DNA of 64,000 nucleotides from Omphiscola glabra (lineage: Eukaryota; Mollusca; Gastropoda; Lymnaeidae): NCBI GenBank assembly GCA_964017045.1, contig OZ024809.1, positions 2,294,001 through 2,358,000 on the forward strand, in the 5' to 3' direction. Shown piece after piece: positions 46,361 to 59,519 of this stretch. The position numbers were made by a program, and so were the translations under genes. The notes under the pieces are model-generated. The model was not told where the DNA came from. It saw only the letters and a list, made by a program, of their open reading frames with translations, and did no database searches. Position 1 is the first letter of the stretch. The number at the start of each line of letters is the position of its first letter.

Positions 46361-46574
46361 CCATTGCCCCGGGACGACTGTTGCGGAGTTGGGTTGTGAC
46401 AAGATATACGGTGGGATAATGAAGGGGGTCAGTGTAACTTTAGTGTCAGTCCGGACCTGCGAAACTGACCAACGGTCAAGCGGGTCAGATTGCCACTGGA
46501 CAACCGTTAGGTGCTGGTTTATGACCAATTACACGTTGGGAAAATTGAAGTGCCTGAGATTTAGGACTAAGATT

Positions 46575-46700
46575 AAATCCCTGGGAAGAAATCTCTAGGA
46601 AGGCGGGACTTATAAAAGGGATAGTTGAACGGGACTGGAGAACTCAGCCGGGGAGGCTAGTGGACAGACAGGAGACTCCGACGGACAGGAGTAGTGAATA
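46575..46700 (+). promoter_or_regulatory. TATA-type core promoter or LTR U3/R
   Basis: TATAAAAGG at 46611-46619 has an initiator-like CTCAGCC about 30 bp downstream, followed by GGACAGACAGG and AATAAA at 46697. Promoter and polyadenylation signal so close together suggest a solo LTR rather than a gene, but I could not fix LTR ends or a target duplication. Confidence 0.35.
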
Positions 46701-47062
46701 AACGTGAGAGAAATCGAGATAGAGACGAACCGGGACAGTCGGAGTTGAGTATCGGAGAGAGAGAGAGAGAGAGAGTGGGGTTAAAGGAGGAGACAATAAA
46801 AGAGTCAAGACTATAACCATCTTGAGTTGTCGGATTTGTGCAGTACGAGAGGAGTGTACTATGTTGCAATATAGTTATGGAATAGAGACGACGAAGGTTC
46901 TCTACAATATTATGTTTCTACCTGCGTCGTCGTATCCCGTTGTGGTGAAAGCTTAGATAATTTTAACAACTATGAACCTTAAAACTATTTACTTACTCGA
47001 CGGTGTAAAATGTTTTTTGATGAAACCTGGACGGCATATGTATCGGCTTATTTAGATTAATT

Positions 47063-47360
47063 AGTAAAGGTATATTTTCTCTTGAAATTAGTAAAAGTAA
47101 ATTTTCTCTTGTAATTAGTAAAGTTATATTTTCTCTTGTAATTAATAAGTGTATGTTTTATGATTAGTAAAGGTATATTTTCTGTTGTAATTAATAAAGG
47201 TATATTTTCTCTTGTAATTAGTAAAGGTATAATTTCTCTTGTAATTAGTAAAGGTATAATTTCTCTTGTAATTAGTAAAGGTGTATTTTCTGCTGTCATT
47301 GGTAAAGGTATATTTGCTCTTGTAATTAGTCAAGGTATATTTTCTCTTGTCTTTAGCCGG
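47063..47360 (+). repeat. 27-bp minisatellite
   Basis: About 11 units with core TAATTAGTAAAGGTATATTT and TCTCTTG. Confidence 0.9.
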
Positions 47361-47692
47361 CAAGTATGTCTTAGAAGGGTGTCACGTTTATCTCGTTAAC
47401 AGTTTAAAATTTATCGGCCTAAGCTTACGTACAATAACAAAATCGACAATACAACAAAGATTGATAGAATCAAATTTAAGAGCCTTAAGAGCAAACGATG
47501 AACCGAAATCCTTCTCTTTATTTAGTTTTAACTGTTGTATATTCGCCGAAGAAGGCTTCTTGCCGATACGTTCGTTGTCTTGTTACGTCATTTTTTCAGG
47601 TTTTCGCCATATTATGTTTGGCTTATTTCCTTCTCTCGATCATTTCCCGAATCTGTTACCAGTAGCTGTGTGATCGATTACCCCAGACGAAA

Positions 47693-47950
47693 CAAACCAT
47701 TTGAAGAAACCATTTGAACAAACTATTTAAAAAAACCATTTGAACAAACAATTTAAACAAAACATTTGAACAAACCATTTAAGCAAACCATTTGAAGAAA
47801 CCAGTTAAACAAACCATTTAAAAAAACCATTTGAACAAACCATTTGAAAAAACCATTTAAAGAAACCATTTGAACAAACCATTTAAACAAACCATTTGAA
47901 CAAACCATTTAAACAAACCAATAAAACAAACCATATAAACAAACAAACAC
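47693..47950 (+). repeat. ~14-bp A-rich minisatellite
   Basis: About 18 units of AACCATTTGAACAA with many one-base variants. Confidence 0.85.
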
Positions 47951-48124
47951 ATTTTATATAGGTTTAAAAAAGATTGTTAAAAATAATTCCACTCCAAACC
48001 TGAAGACAATGCCATGTTGGGCCTTAGAGGAACTGAAGATACTTTAAGAGAATGTGTGTATGTTTATTTTAAACTTGTTTTGTTAAATTTGATCTGTATG
48101 AAAAAATAGGGCTGCGTCCTTTAC

Positions 48125-49276
48125 CAATTTAAGACGCATCATGTGTAAGCTTGGACTCACTGCTCCGTCTTTAGCCAGCTAGGACGCATTATGCGTAAGC
48201 TTGGACTCACTGCTCCGTCTTTAACCAGCTAGGACGCATCATGCTTAAGCTTGGACTCACTGCTCCGTCTTTAACCAGCTAGGTCGCATCATGCGTAAGC
48301 TTGGACTCACTGCTCCGTCTTTAACCAGCTAGGACGCATCATGCGTAAGCTTGGACTCACTTCTCCGTCTTTAACCAGCTAGGACGCATCATGCGTAAGC
48401 TTGGACTCACTGCTCCGTCTTTAACCAGCTAGGACGCATCATGCGTAAGCTTGGACTCACTGCTCCGTCTTTAACCAGCTAGGACGCATCATGCGTAAGC
48501 TTGGACTCACTGCTCCGTCTTTAACCAGCTAGGACGCATCATGCGTAAGCTTGGACTCACTGCTCCGTCTTTAACCAGCTAGGACGCATCATGCGTAAGC
48601 TTGGACTCACTGCTCCGTCTTTAACCAGCTAGGACGCATCATGCGTAAACTTGGACTCACTGCTCCGTCTTTAACCAGCTAAGACGCATCAAGCGTAAAC
48701 TTGGACTCACTGCTCCGTCTTTAACCAGCTAGGACGCATCATGCGTAAGCTTGTACTCACTGCTCCGTCTTTAACCAGCTAGGACGCATCATGCGTAAAC
48801 TTGGACTCACTGCTCCGTCTTTAACCAGCTAGGACGCATCATGCGTAAACTTGGACTCACTGCTCCGTCTTTAACCAGCTAGGACGCATCAAGCGTAAAC
48901 TTGGACTCACTGCTCCGTCTTTAACCAGCTAGGACGCATCATGCGTAAACTTGGACTCACTGCTCCGTCTTTAACCAGCTAGGACGCATCATGCGTAAAC
49001 TTGGACTCACTGCTCCGTCTTTAACCAGCTAGGACGCATCATGCGTAAACTTGGACTCACTGCTCCGTCTTTAACCAGCTAGGACGCATCATGCGTAAAC
49101 TTGGACTCACTGCTCCGTCTTTAACCAGCTAGGACGCATCATGCGTAAACTTGGACTCACTGCTCCGTCTTTAACCAGCTAGGACGCATCATGCGTAAAC
49201 TTGGACTCACTGCTCCGTCTTTAACCAGCTAGGACGCATCATGCGTAAACATGGACTCACTGCTCCGTCTTTAACG
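48125..49276 (+). repeat. 50-bp minisatellite, 23 copies
   Basis: Uniform 50-bp units with cores CAGCTAGGACGCATCATGCG and TTGGACTCACTGCTCCGTC. Left units contain CGTAAGCTTGG (a HindIII site); from about 48640 nearly all read CGTAAACTTGG. One substitution therefore marks a left and a right lineage. Confidence 0.95.
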
Positions 49277-50679
49277 AATCTTAGGATAAATCAGAAGTGA
49301 ATTTTAGTAGTGAGTGTGAGATATTAAATTTATTTGCAGTCGCGATAGAAAGCAATGCAATTTAAGGGAAGTAATAACGTCACATAGTAAGCGTTTCTCA
49401 TAAATTAGAGAGTTATCAAACCTGTTCATGGTTGTCCCATAGACAGACGACCGTTCAGCACTTCGGCCTTGTTCTCCTTGTCTGAGCAGTACATCGGCGT
49501 AACCACTGTCGTAACAGATACATCTTGCTATAGGGGCCAGTGGTGAGAAAGTTAAGCCACTCGAACACGAGATACTATACCGATGACACTTTCAGAACTA
49601 AGGAATCGTAAGTTCGAAGCAGCAGTAACCGAAATCGAATAAAACAGCCAAACAGATACATTTTGGACATATTTTAATCTTGTGAGGCATTCAATCGATG
49701 CGTCTTGGTCTGTTGCTAAGATGTCACCTGTTCAAAAAAATGACATTGTTAAAGAAGTGTGTCTGACCTCGTGTAGGTAACATAACTGAACAAGGCTCTC
49801 GTTCAAGGGTTGGCAGTGTCAAGGGTATGAGAATCACTGTTGTTATGTGGGGTCCTAATCATTGCCGTATTATGACTTTCGGAGGCGCCCTAGGCAGTCG
49901 AAATTTTGCCACCCCTAGTGGCGTACCTAAAGGGTGCGAAGGGGGCGAATTCCTCGGGCGGCACTGTAGACTTGTTAGATTGTTCTAACATTCTATAGTT
50001 CGATGTGTGTCAGAAAATGTTTTCGTCTTTTTGTCTCCGTTACTTTTTCTTTTCTCCCTCTAATTATTTGACTTATGATTGCACGAAGATGTCCATCAGT
50101 TCTTTACATTACGTCATTACAAATACGTCCAGTATAAAAGAAAGGCCCCGCCCCTTAAAAGTTGGATACATTGTCGCGGGGCTAGGGAATCATAAACCAA
50201 TAAACAACACAACTCTTAAAGCTTACGGTGATAAAAAAAACCGCCCCCCCCCGGACAACTCCATTTCTGTACAACCTTATTTTAATGACATGATAACGCG
50301 CGGTCTCTTAAACAAAATAAATTCTTCATTTTGTTGTCAAGCATGCTAGCGAGATCTAATCGACATATTTATGATGACTCAACTCCCTCGATAGCTTGAG
50401 AAGCTGGTTATTTCGGAGTGGCAGAGATATCTATGAGAGCGTCTAGAGAAAAAACCACACAAAAAAAAAACCACGCAAAAAACAAAAAAACAAAAAAAAA
50501 AACAAAAAAAAAAACAAACAAACATTTTATCTTACTTTCGAGTAGACACTCGTCCAAATACTTGACAGGTGACATCTCATTTACTGAATTAATTTCAGCC
50601 CCAATCAGCTAACTACTGACCCCCTACTCACCCTTGAGATGGAGGGTGTTGGCGAGAGTTATACAAGTGGGAGTGCACT
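49277..50679. other. Intergenic DNA
   Basis: No supported gene. At 49914-49970, TAGTGGCGTACCTAAAGG to GGCGGCACTG resembles a degraded MITE of the 25991 type. An A-rich run lies at 50450-50525. Confidence 0.4.
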
Positions 50680-51078
50680 TTAGATCGTCTCTGACAACCC
50701 TGTGACACACAGCCCTGTGACATACAGCCCTATTACTGACAACCCTGTGACACGCAGAACTGTCTCTGACAACCCTGCCAATGAAAACCCCGACACTAGT
50801 CACCGTGGCACTGAGAAACCCCATCACTAAAATCCTGTCACCGACAATCACGTCATTGATAACCATGTCACATGACAACTATGTCACTGACAACCATGAC
50901 AACTACGACCCTGTCACTGACAACCCTGTGACACAGAGCCCTGTGACATACAGCCCTGTTACTGACAACCCTGTGACACGCAGAACTGTCACTGACAACC
51001 CTGTGACACACAACCCTGGGACATACAGCCCTGTCATGGACACCCTGTTACTGACAACTCTGCCACTGACAACTTCAG
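50660..51078 (+). repeat. Degenerate ~17/28-bp repeat
   Basis: Irregular copies of CTGACAACCCTGTGACAC and CATACAGCCCTG. Directly after, a T-rich tract and CAG at 51085-51093 precede a 135-bp open stretch (VTHILNSVTPLSHLSRP), a weak exon candidate. Confidence 0.7.
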
Positions 51079-51474
51079 CACTTTTTTTTCAGGTTTCAGT
51101 CGTCACGCACATTCTGAACTCAGTGACCCCACTTTCTCACCTGTCTCGACCCACAGTACCACTACCTGACCACGCGGTGCAAGAGTGGCAGAGTCTTCAA
51201 ACTTACCTTCAAGGCCAGAGAATCAATTTTTTCAAGGGTACACAGTTATTTTACCAAACCCTTGAACTTACAGAGAACCTACTGCTCCACTCAGAGTGCC
51301 AAAACGGGCCAACGATATTACTTATGCAGCGTAAACAGCTACCTTTGTGCTCATGAGGATCAGCCCAACTTTCTTATTTGCTTAGATCGGATGCGCTTTC
51401 TTGGCCTCCTTTCCGTGGCCAATATTTTATAGAAATAAAATCAATTTATACCGGAGTCTTGACTCAGTGCAGAC

Positions 51475-52105
51475 ATACACACCAGGCAATGGTGGACTGA
51501 CACATTAGGTCGTGGCGGACTGATGCAAGGTAGTGGCAGAATGAAACATCATGCAGTGGCAGACTGGAACATAATTCAGTGGCGGACTGACACCGGCAGT
51601 GGCAGACTGACACACCGGCAGTGGCGGAATGGTACAAAGCAGTGGCGGACTGGCACATGATAAAGTGGTGGACTGGCACATCATGCTGTGTTGACTGACA
51701 CACCAGGCATTGGCTGACTGGCACATTATTCAAAGGCGGACTGACACACCAGGCAGTGGTGGACTGACACATTAGGTCGTGGCGGACTGATGCAAGGTAG
51801 TGGCATACTGGAACATAATTCAGTGGCGGACTGACACACCAGTAGTGGCAGACTGACACACTGGCAGTGGCAGACTGACACACCATTCAAAGGCGGACTG
51901 ACACACCAGGCAGTAGTGGACTGACACATTATAAAGTGGTGGACTGGCACATCAGGTATTGGCGTACTGGTACATCATTCATTGGCGGACTGACAAATCA
52001 GTTAGTGGTGGACTGACAAATTATAAAGTGGTGGATTGGCACATCATGCAGTGGTGGCCTGACACACCAGGCAGTGGTGGACTGACACACCAGGCAGTGG
52101 CTTAC
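51475..52105 (+). repeat. ~23-bp degenerate minisatellite
   Basis: About 27 units with core GTGGCGGACTGACACACCAG, with length variation from unit to unit. Confidence 0.88.
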
Positions 52106-52229
52106 ACTGATACCGGACGGATGGATCAGAGCGTTGTTTCCTGTTTCCACATATTTTCAAGTTTTAAAAACCTTAGTTGCATGTCTAAAGTAAATTCATA
52201 TTTTTAAAAATTGTTTCGAAATCCAAAAT

Positions 52230-52570
52230 AGCTATCCTTATAATGGCCCCTTGAACTGACTACGGTTAACCTTATAATGGCCCAGTGAACTGACTACGGT
52301 TACCCTTATAATGACCCCTTGAACTGACTACGGTTACCCTTTTAATGGCTCAGTGAACTGACTATGGTTACCCTTATAATGGCTCAGTGAATTGACTACG
52401 GTTACACCTTATAATGGCTCAGTGAACTGACTACTGTTACCCTTGTGATGGCCCTGTAAACTTACTACGGTTACCCATATAATGGCCACTTGAACTGACT
52501 ACGTTTACCCTTATAATGGCTCAGTGAACTGACTACGGTTACTCTTATAATGGCCCCGTGAACTCTCTAC
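52230..52570 (+). repeat. ~35-bp minisatellite
   Basis: About ten units with cores CCCTTATAATGGCCC and GTGAACTGACTACGGTTA. Confidence 0.9.
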
Positions 52571-52824
52571 ATCTAATCATTGAATTTTATTTAATTTTTG
52601 CCCCTTACAATAATTATAATTATTTTAAAAAGAACAGACAAGCCATTGGCTTTTAAGTTATTATATATATATATATATATTTATACTTCTATATTTCAAA
52701 TGTCTTTATTTACATTATGTAATGAGTCAGAAGTTGATTTTTCTGCGTTATAATGTCTTCTGACAATTGTTTTTTCGTTTCAAATAATAATTATAAAAGG
52801 AATTTTTGATTTTGTAATGGTTTA

Positions 52825-53232
52825 AAGACTTGGTCAAACAGTTTGTAGCGATTTCAAACTTGGTCAAACAGTTTGTAGCGATTTCAAACTTGGTCAAACA
52901 GTTTGTTGGGTATGTGACTTGATCAAATCATCCGTTGGAATTTAAGACTTGATGAAATCATCCGTAGGAATTTAAGACTTGATCAAATCATCCGTAGGAA
53001 TTTAAGACTTGATGAAATCATCCGTAGGAATTTAAGACTTGATCAAATCATCCGTAGGAATTTAAGACTTGATCAAATCATCCGTAGGAATTTAAGACTT
53101 GATGAAATCATCCGTAGGAATTTAAGACTTGATCAAATCATCCGTAGGAATTTAAGACTTGATCAAATCATCCGTAGTAATTTAAGACTTGATCAAATCA
53201 TCCGTAGGAATTTAAGACTTGATCAAATCAAT
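52825..53232 (+). repeat. Two fused 30-bp minisatellites
   Basis: Three units of CTTGGTCAAACAGTTTGTAG type grade into about 11 units of CTTGATCAAATCATCCGTAG type. Both are 30 bp and share the ACTTG-TCAAA frame, so the second is probably derived from the first. Confidence 0.9.
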
Positions 53233-53460
53233 CGTAGATGTGTGAGGTGTTACAGAAATCGTAGATGTGTGAGGTGTTACAGAAATCGTAGATGTGTGAG
53301 GTGTTACAGAAATCGTAGATGTGTGAGGTGTTACAGAAATCGTAGATGTGTGAGGTGTTACAGAAATCGTAGATGTGTGAGGTGTTACAGAAATCGTAGA
53401 TGTGTAAGGTGTTACAGAAATCGTAGATGTGTAAGGTGTTACAGAAATCGTAGACGTAGT
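53226..53460 (+). repeat. 27-bp minisatellite
   Basis: Eight units with core AGATGTGTGAGGTGTTACAG. The junction unit TCAAATCAATCGTAG links it to the preceding 30-bp array through the shared CGTAG. Confidence 0.92.
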
Positions 53461-53492
53461 AGATCAAAAACGTTCGGAAACATTGCCTTAAA

Positions 53493-55122
53493 ACGTAGTG
53501 GGTGACAACATGGTGGGTGACAACATGGTGGGTGACAACATGGTGGGTGACAACATGGTGGGTGACAACATGGTGGGTGACAACATGGTGGGTGACAACA
53601 TGGTGGGTGACAACATGGTGGGTGACAACATGGTGGGTGAAAACATGGTGGGTGAAAACATGGTGTGGGTGACAACATGGTGGGTGACAACATGGTGGGT
53701 GACAACATGGTGGGTGACAACATGGTGGGTGACAACATGGTGGGTGACAACATGGTGTGGGTGACAACATGGTGGGTGACCACATGGTGGGTGACAACAT
53801 GGTGGGTGACAACATGGTGGGTGACAACATGGTGGGTGACAACATGGTAGTGACAACATGGTGGGTGACAACATGGTGGGTGACAACATGGTAGTGACAA
53901 CATGGTAGGTGACAACATGGTAGTGACAACATGGTGGGTGACAACATGGTGTGGGTGACCACATGGTGGGTGACAACATGGTGTGGGTGACCACATGGTG
54001 AGTGACAACATGGTGGGTGACAACATGGTGGGTGACAACATGGTGGGTGACAACATTTTGGGTGACAACATGGTATGTGACAACATGGTGGGTGACAACA
54101 TGGTAGTGACAACATGGTGGGTGACAACATGGTGGGTGACAACATGGTAGTGACAACATGGTGGGTGACAACATGGTGTGGGTGACCACATGGTGGGTGA
54201 CAACATGGTGGGTGACAACATGGTGGGTGACAACATTGTGGGTGACAACATGGTGGGGGACAACATGGTGGGTGACAACATGGTGGGTGACAACATGGTG
54301 GGTGACAACATGGTAGTGACAACATGGTGGGTGACAACATGGTAGTGACAACATGGTGGGTGACAACATGGTGTGGGTGACCACATGGTGGGTGACAACA
54401 TGGTGTGGGTGACCACATGGTGGGTGACAACATGGTGTGGGTGACAACATGGTGGGTGACCACATGGGGGGTGACAACATGGTGGGTGACAACATGGTGG
54501 GTGACAACATGGTGGGTGACAACATGGTGGGTGACAACATGGTAGTGACAACATGGTGGGTGACAACATGGTGGGTGACAACATGGTGGGTGACAACATG
54601 GTGGGTGACAACATGGTGGGTGACAACATGGAAGTGACAACATGGTGGGTGACAACATGGTGTGGGTGACCACATGGTGGGTAACAACATGGTGTGGGTG
54701 ACCACATTATGGGTGACAACATTGTGGGTGACAACATGGTGGCTGACAACATGGTGGGTGACAACATGGTAGTGACAACATGGTGGGTGACAACATGGTA
54801 GTGACAACATAGTGGGTGACAACATGGTGGGTTACCACATGGTGTGGGTGACAACATGGTGGGTGACAACATGGTGGGTGACAACATGGTGTGGGTGACA
54901 ACATGGTAGTGACAACATGGTGGGTGACAACATGGTGTGGGTGACAACATGGTAGTGACAACATGGTGTGGGTGACAACATGGTGTGGGTGACAACATGG
55001 TGTGGGTGACAACATGGTAGTGACAACATGGTAGTGACAACATGGTGTGGGGGAAAACATGGTGGGTGACAACATGGTGGGTGACAACATGGTAGTGACA
55101 ACATGGTGTGGGTGAAAACAGT
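53493..55122 (+). repeat. 1.6-kb array of a 15-bp unit
   Basis: About 108 units of GGGTGACAACATGGT, with an 11-12 bp short form (AGTGACAACATGGT) and an extended form (GTGTGGGTGACC). The plus strand is G-rich with GGG runs at regular spacing. Frames of several hundred residues on the minus strand (HHVVT, CCHPP, TMLSP) are repeat artefacts. Confidence 0.95.
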
Positions 55123-55204
55123 ATTGTTTCATGTTGTATCATCGTTGACAACATCCATTTTTTTTAGGCATGCTCTATGACGTCACATGACAAGTAGCAA
55201 CCAG

Positions 55205-55450
55205 GGGAAACCAATAGGAATGTTATTGTCAAATCAGGGGCGTTTCCTGGACAAATGGTCTTGATGGAACAAGAATGGTCATATCAGGGGCGTTTCCTGG
55301 ACAAATGGTTTTGATGGAACAAGAATGGTCATATCAAGGGCGTTTCTGTCCTGGTCTGTGTGAGTTAAAAAGAATGGTAGACCAGGGGCGTTTCTGTGCC
55401 GGGATGTGTTTTATGAAAAGAATTGTGTCAGGGGCGCGTCTGACCTGGGA
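55205..55450 (+). repeat. ~57-bp degenerate repeat
   Basis: Four to five units with core CAGGGGCGTTTCCTGGACAA and AAGAATGGTCATATC. Confidence 0.75.
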
Positions 55451-55504
55451 TATGGTAAGCGAAACGAATTGTAGAGGCAGGACTTGTCTGTTATGTGGTG
55501 TCTT

Positions 55505-55990
55505 AGGTGAAAAAAGTTTATGTCTATTCACCCCTTCGACAGCTTCGCTCCTCTGCAGACACGCGTATTCTGTCCGTTGCTAAGACACGTACTAAAGCAT
55601 ACGGTGAACGATCTTTCTCTTTCTGCGCCCCAAACAATGGAATTCTCTTCCGCGACACATTCGCAATATAACAACCACACAGGCCTTCAAAACTGCACTC
55701 AAAACACATCTCTTTAAACTCTATTACCCCGACTGATTCCTCAAATCTGACCGATAAACGATGCTGCTGGCCGCCGTCCATGGCTTCACATGTAAAAGTT
55801 CTGGGGTGGGTGGGGTGAGTATGCATTTGTTTTTGTTTGTCTCTATACAGCTATTCTTTATTACATAAATGTATTTTGTTTTATTGTCACGATTATGTTT
55901 CTTTTGCTAATATTTTTATGTACAGCGCGGTGAGCCTAGCCTTAGGCTGGGGTACCGCGCTATATAAGACAACATATAATAATAATAATA
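55505..55990 (+). mobile_element. LINE 3' end with AAT tail
   Basis: Reads QLRSSADTRILSVAKTRT, KAYGERSFSFCAP, a one-base frameshift near 55632, then QWNSLPRHIRNITTTQAFKT, ALKTHLFKLYYPD and TGA. This is a typical end of a mollusc non-LTR reverse transcriptase. The 3' UTR ends GGTACCGCGCTATATAAG and an (AAT)n tail at 55976-55993. It is 5'-truncated and inactive. Confidence 0.82.
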
Positions 55991-56324
55991 ATGTCAAGAG
56001 CATGTTTGTTCTGTTATGGCTTATGTGAAAAGGATCGTAATGTCAGGAGTGTAACTGATTTTGGGGGGTATATTAGTTGAAAAGTTGTATAATGTCAAAT
56101 GAAGATGTATGAACGGACAGGTAGGTAGGTAGTTAGACCGACAGTTTTTTTAAATTTAACATACCAGTAGGCTTAAATAAAGTGGAGGAAATAGAAGAAC
56201 AAGGTATGTATAAGCTAGAAATAAAAAATAAGTTGCAACATATTCCCATATAATCAAATAATTTATACACTTTTATAGTTTCTCTACATGAATGTACTGT
56301 GTCGTGCTAACACGATCACTTATC

Positions 56325-56550
56325 AGTCTCACACCGTACCATATTTTACCACATCTTACCATATTGTACCACATCATAATGTATCGCACCACACCGTACC
56401 ATAAAGTACCGCACCGTACCATATAGTACCACGCCGTACCATAAAGTACCACACCGTACCATAAAGTACCACACCGTACAATATAGTACCACACCGTACA
56501 AAATAGTACCACACCGTACCATAAAGTACCGCACCGTACCACAGAACATC
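56325..56550 (+). repeat. ~20-bp minisatellite
   Basis: About 11 units with core CACACCGTACCATAAAGTAC. Confidence 0.9.
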
Positions 56551-56874
56551 ATTACCGGTACTAACCTACATTAACGCACGGAGACAGTCATCATTCTCTG
56601 CCCGACTTACCCCCACCTCAAACTCACCCCGAGACGCCCCTGGGCTGTGTACGATGATAAAGCAAATATCTCTAGGAAGTTACAGTGTACCAAAAACTGT
56701 TACCTTTGATATAAGTGTTAAGTGCATAGTGTGACGGGCAAGCAGTGATGATAGATACCGGATACAGGTAATCTTGCATTTAAAAATATCATTTTTACAG
56801 CGTTGTGTTTAATTGTCATTCCAATATCTGCTTGCAGGGATCGAAATACTAGGGGAATTTGCTCAACAGAGGAG

Positions 56875-57450
56875 ATATTATAGCATTTGGTGGCCATTAT
56901 AGCATTTGGTGGCCATTATAGCATGGTGGCCATTATAGCATTTGGTGCCATTATAGCATTTGGTGGCTATTATATCATTTGGTGGCCATTATAGCATTTG
57001 GTGGCCATTATAGCATTTGGTGCCAATTATAGCATTTGGTGGCCATTATAGCATTTGGTGGCCATTATAGCATTTGGTGGCCATTATAGCATTTGGTGGC
57101 CATTGTAACATTTGGTGGCCATTATAGCATCTGGTGGCAATTATAGCATTCGGTGGCCATTGTAGAATTTGGTGACCATTATATCATTTGGTGCCAATTA
57201 TAGCATTTGGTGGCCATTATAGCATTTGGTGGCCATTATAGCATTTGGTGGCCATTATAGCATTTGGTGGCCATTATAGCATTTGGTGGCCATTGTAGCA
57301 TTTGTTGGCCATTATAGCATTTGGTGGCCATTATAGCATTTGGTGGCCATTATAGCATTTGGTGGCCATTATAGCATTTGGTGGCCATTATAGCATTTGG
57401 TAGCCGTTGTAGCATTTAGTGCCAATTATAGCATTTGGTGTACATAATAG
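56875..57450 (+). repeat. 19-bp minisatellite
   Basis: About 30 units of ATTATAGCATTTGGTGGCC; the last few (57420-57560) decay progressively. Confidence 0.93.
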
Positions 57451-57682
57451 CTGTAGGTGGACATTATAGAATATATGTTTGTAATTACAGCACTGGGTGG
57501 ACATTACATCATTTTTTGGACTATATAACATTTTTGGCTGATCATAGCATTTGGTGGTCATTGTGGTATTTGCTGGACATCAAGGCATGTGTACACTATA
57601 TAATTTAGTGTACATTAAAGCATTATGTGGACGTCAAAGCCTTTATTGGACGCTATATCATCTAAAGGATATTATAGTCTTT

Positions 57683-57893
57683 TTTGACATCATGTTGGCA
57701 TCCTGTTGGCATCCTGTTGACATCATGTTGACATACTGTTGACATGAAGTTGAGATCCTGCTGACATCATGTTGGCATCATGTTGACATCCTGTCGACAT
57801 CATGTTGGCATCATGTTGACATCATGTTGACATCAAGTTGACATCCTGATGACATCATGTTGGCATCATGTTGGCATCATGTTGACATCATAA
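57683..57893 (+). repeat. 11-bp minisatellite
   Basis: About 19 units alternating TGACATCATGT and TGGCATCATGT. Confidence 0.92.
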
Positions 57894-58019
57894 AGCAAGT
57901 GTATGTTACGTCATGTAATAAACAAGTGGTGGATGTCTTTCACTAGTGTATAAGAAAAATACTGTTGCCATCTAGGAGCCATATAGACAACATTGAGAAC
58001 CGCTGTTGTTGTGCACACA

Positions 58020-58640
58020 CACACAGAGGATATTATAGTGGACACACAGATGACATATTAGTGGACACATAGAGGATATTATAGTGGACAAACGAAGACA
58101 TATTAGTGGACACACAGATGAGGTTATAGTGGACACACAGAAGACATTATAGTGGACACCCTGAGGACATTATAGTGGACACACAGAGGACATTATAATG
58201 GACACTCAGACAACATGATAGTGGACACACAGAGAACATTATAGTGGACACTCTGACATTATTATATTGGACACACGAAGGACATTACAGTGGACACGCT
58301 GAGGACATTATAGTGGACACCCTGAGGACATTATAGTGGACAAACTGAGAAAATTATAGTGGGCACACGAAGGACATTATAGTGGACACACGAAGGACAT
58401 TATAGTGAACACTCAGACAACAATATAGTGGACACACTGAGGACATTATAGTGGACAAACTGAGAAAATTTTAGTGGACACACTAATGACATTATAGTGG
58501 ACACACGAAGGACATTATAGTGGACACACGAAGGACATTATAGTGGGCACAAGAAGGACATTACAGTGGACACACTGAGAACATCACAATGTACACGCTG
58601 AGGATATTACAGTGGACACTCAGAGGACATTCTAACATTA
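58020..58640 (+). repeat. ~23-bp minisatellite
   Basis: About 27 units with core GACATTATAGTGGACACAC. Confidence 0.92.
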
Positions 58641-59154
58641 CATGAGTCTGTGGATGGTAGATGTAGAAAACAATTCATTTATATGTGTATAGGAAATCTT
58701 AAAAACACTCAACTAAGAAAGCAAACGACAGTTTAATATTTAAAAAAAAAATAATTTAAAAAATGTCATTAAAAAATGATCCTATCTTTTAATTAAAAAT
58801 TAATGTCAAAATCAAGACTTTGTCAGTAAGCTGTTTTATATTTGGGTTAGGAAAGGGGGGCGAAAATCCCCTGCTAAGAAATCGATCAATTCCAAGTGAA
58901 AGTTCAATTATTTTAAAATCACTTATCATCATTTTTATAACAAGATACTTTGTGAACAATCACAAACGAACTGGAAGTGTCTCAACTCCCATGCTACTGA
59001 CACGTGGGACAATGGAAGTGTCTGACATTCCATGCACTGACATGTGGGTCTAACGTTTTATTTTAATGTTACGAGATGACATCCTGAATGTTTGTTATCG
59101 CCAGATATAGGTCATCTGATCCAGAGGCGTATCTAAGGGGGCAGGGGGGCTCAG

Positions 59155-59234
59155 ATAGACAGGCAGATAGATAGATAGATAGATAGATATATAGATAAAT
59201 AGATAGATAGATAGATAGATAGATTGATAGATAT

Positions 59235-59293
<59 letters not shown>

Positions 59294-59295
59294 CT
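59155..59295 (+). repeat. (TAGA)n microsatellite
   Basis: About 35 tetranucleotide units. Flanked on the left by CAGAGGCGTATCTAAGGGGG, which resembles a MITE end. Confidence 0.95.
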
Positions 59296-59519
59296 GATAG
59301 TCTGCCTAACCTGCCACCCTTTTAAAAAAAAGATATCCCAGATCCGCCCATGGGACATGGTAAGATGAAAGAGATGAGAGAGGCGGCGAACTGTGGGCTT
59401 AGTTACAAAGTCAATGTAAGGTTGTTTGTGCCTTCTGCACTTTTATCTACTTACGTGTTGATTTGGTTAGCAGAGGACCACGTTGATATCCTGATCATTT
59501 TGGACCGCACTGACTTCAT

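Noticed and set aside
48125..49276. CRISPR array
   Set aside because: Units are contiguous with no unique spacers, and the window is clearly eukaryotic.
49530..49640. tRNA gene or SINE
   Set aside because: AAGTTCGAAGC resembles a B box, but no convincing A box or cloverleaf could be formed.
50005..50349. 114-codon plus-strand frame
   Set aside because: Low-complexity start, crosses a C run, no recognisable motif.
53228..55154. His/Pro/Cys-rich frames up to 571 residues
   Set aside because: Explained by the 15-bp array; all three minus frames are open, which real coding DNA does not show.
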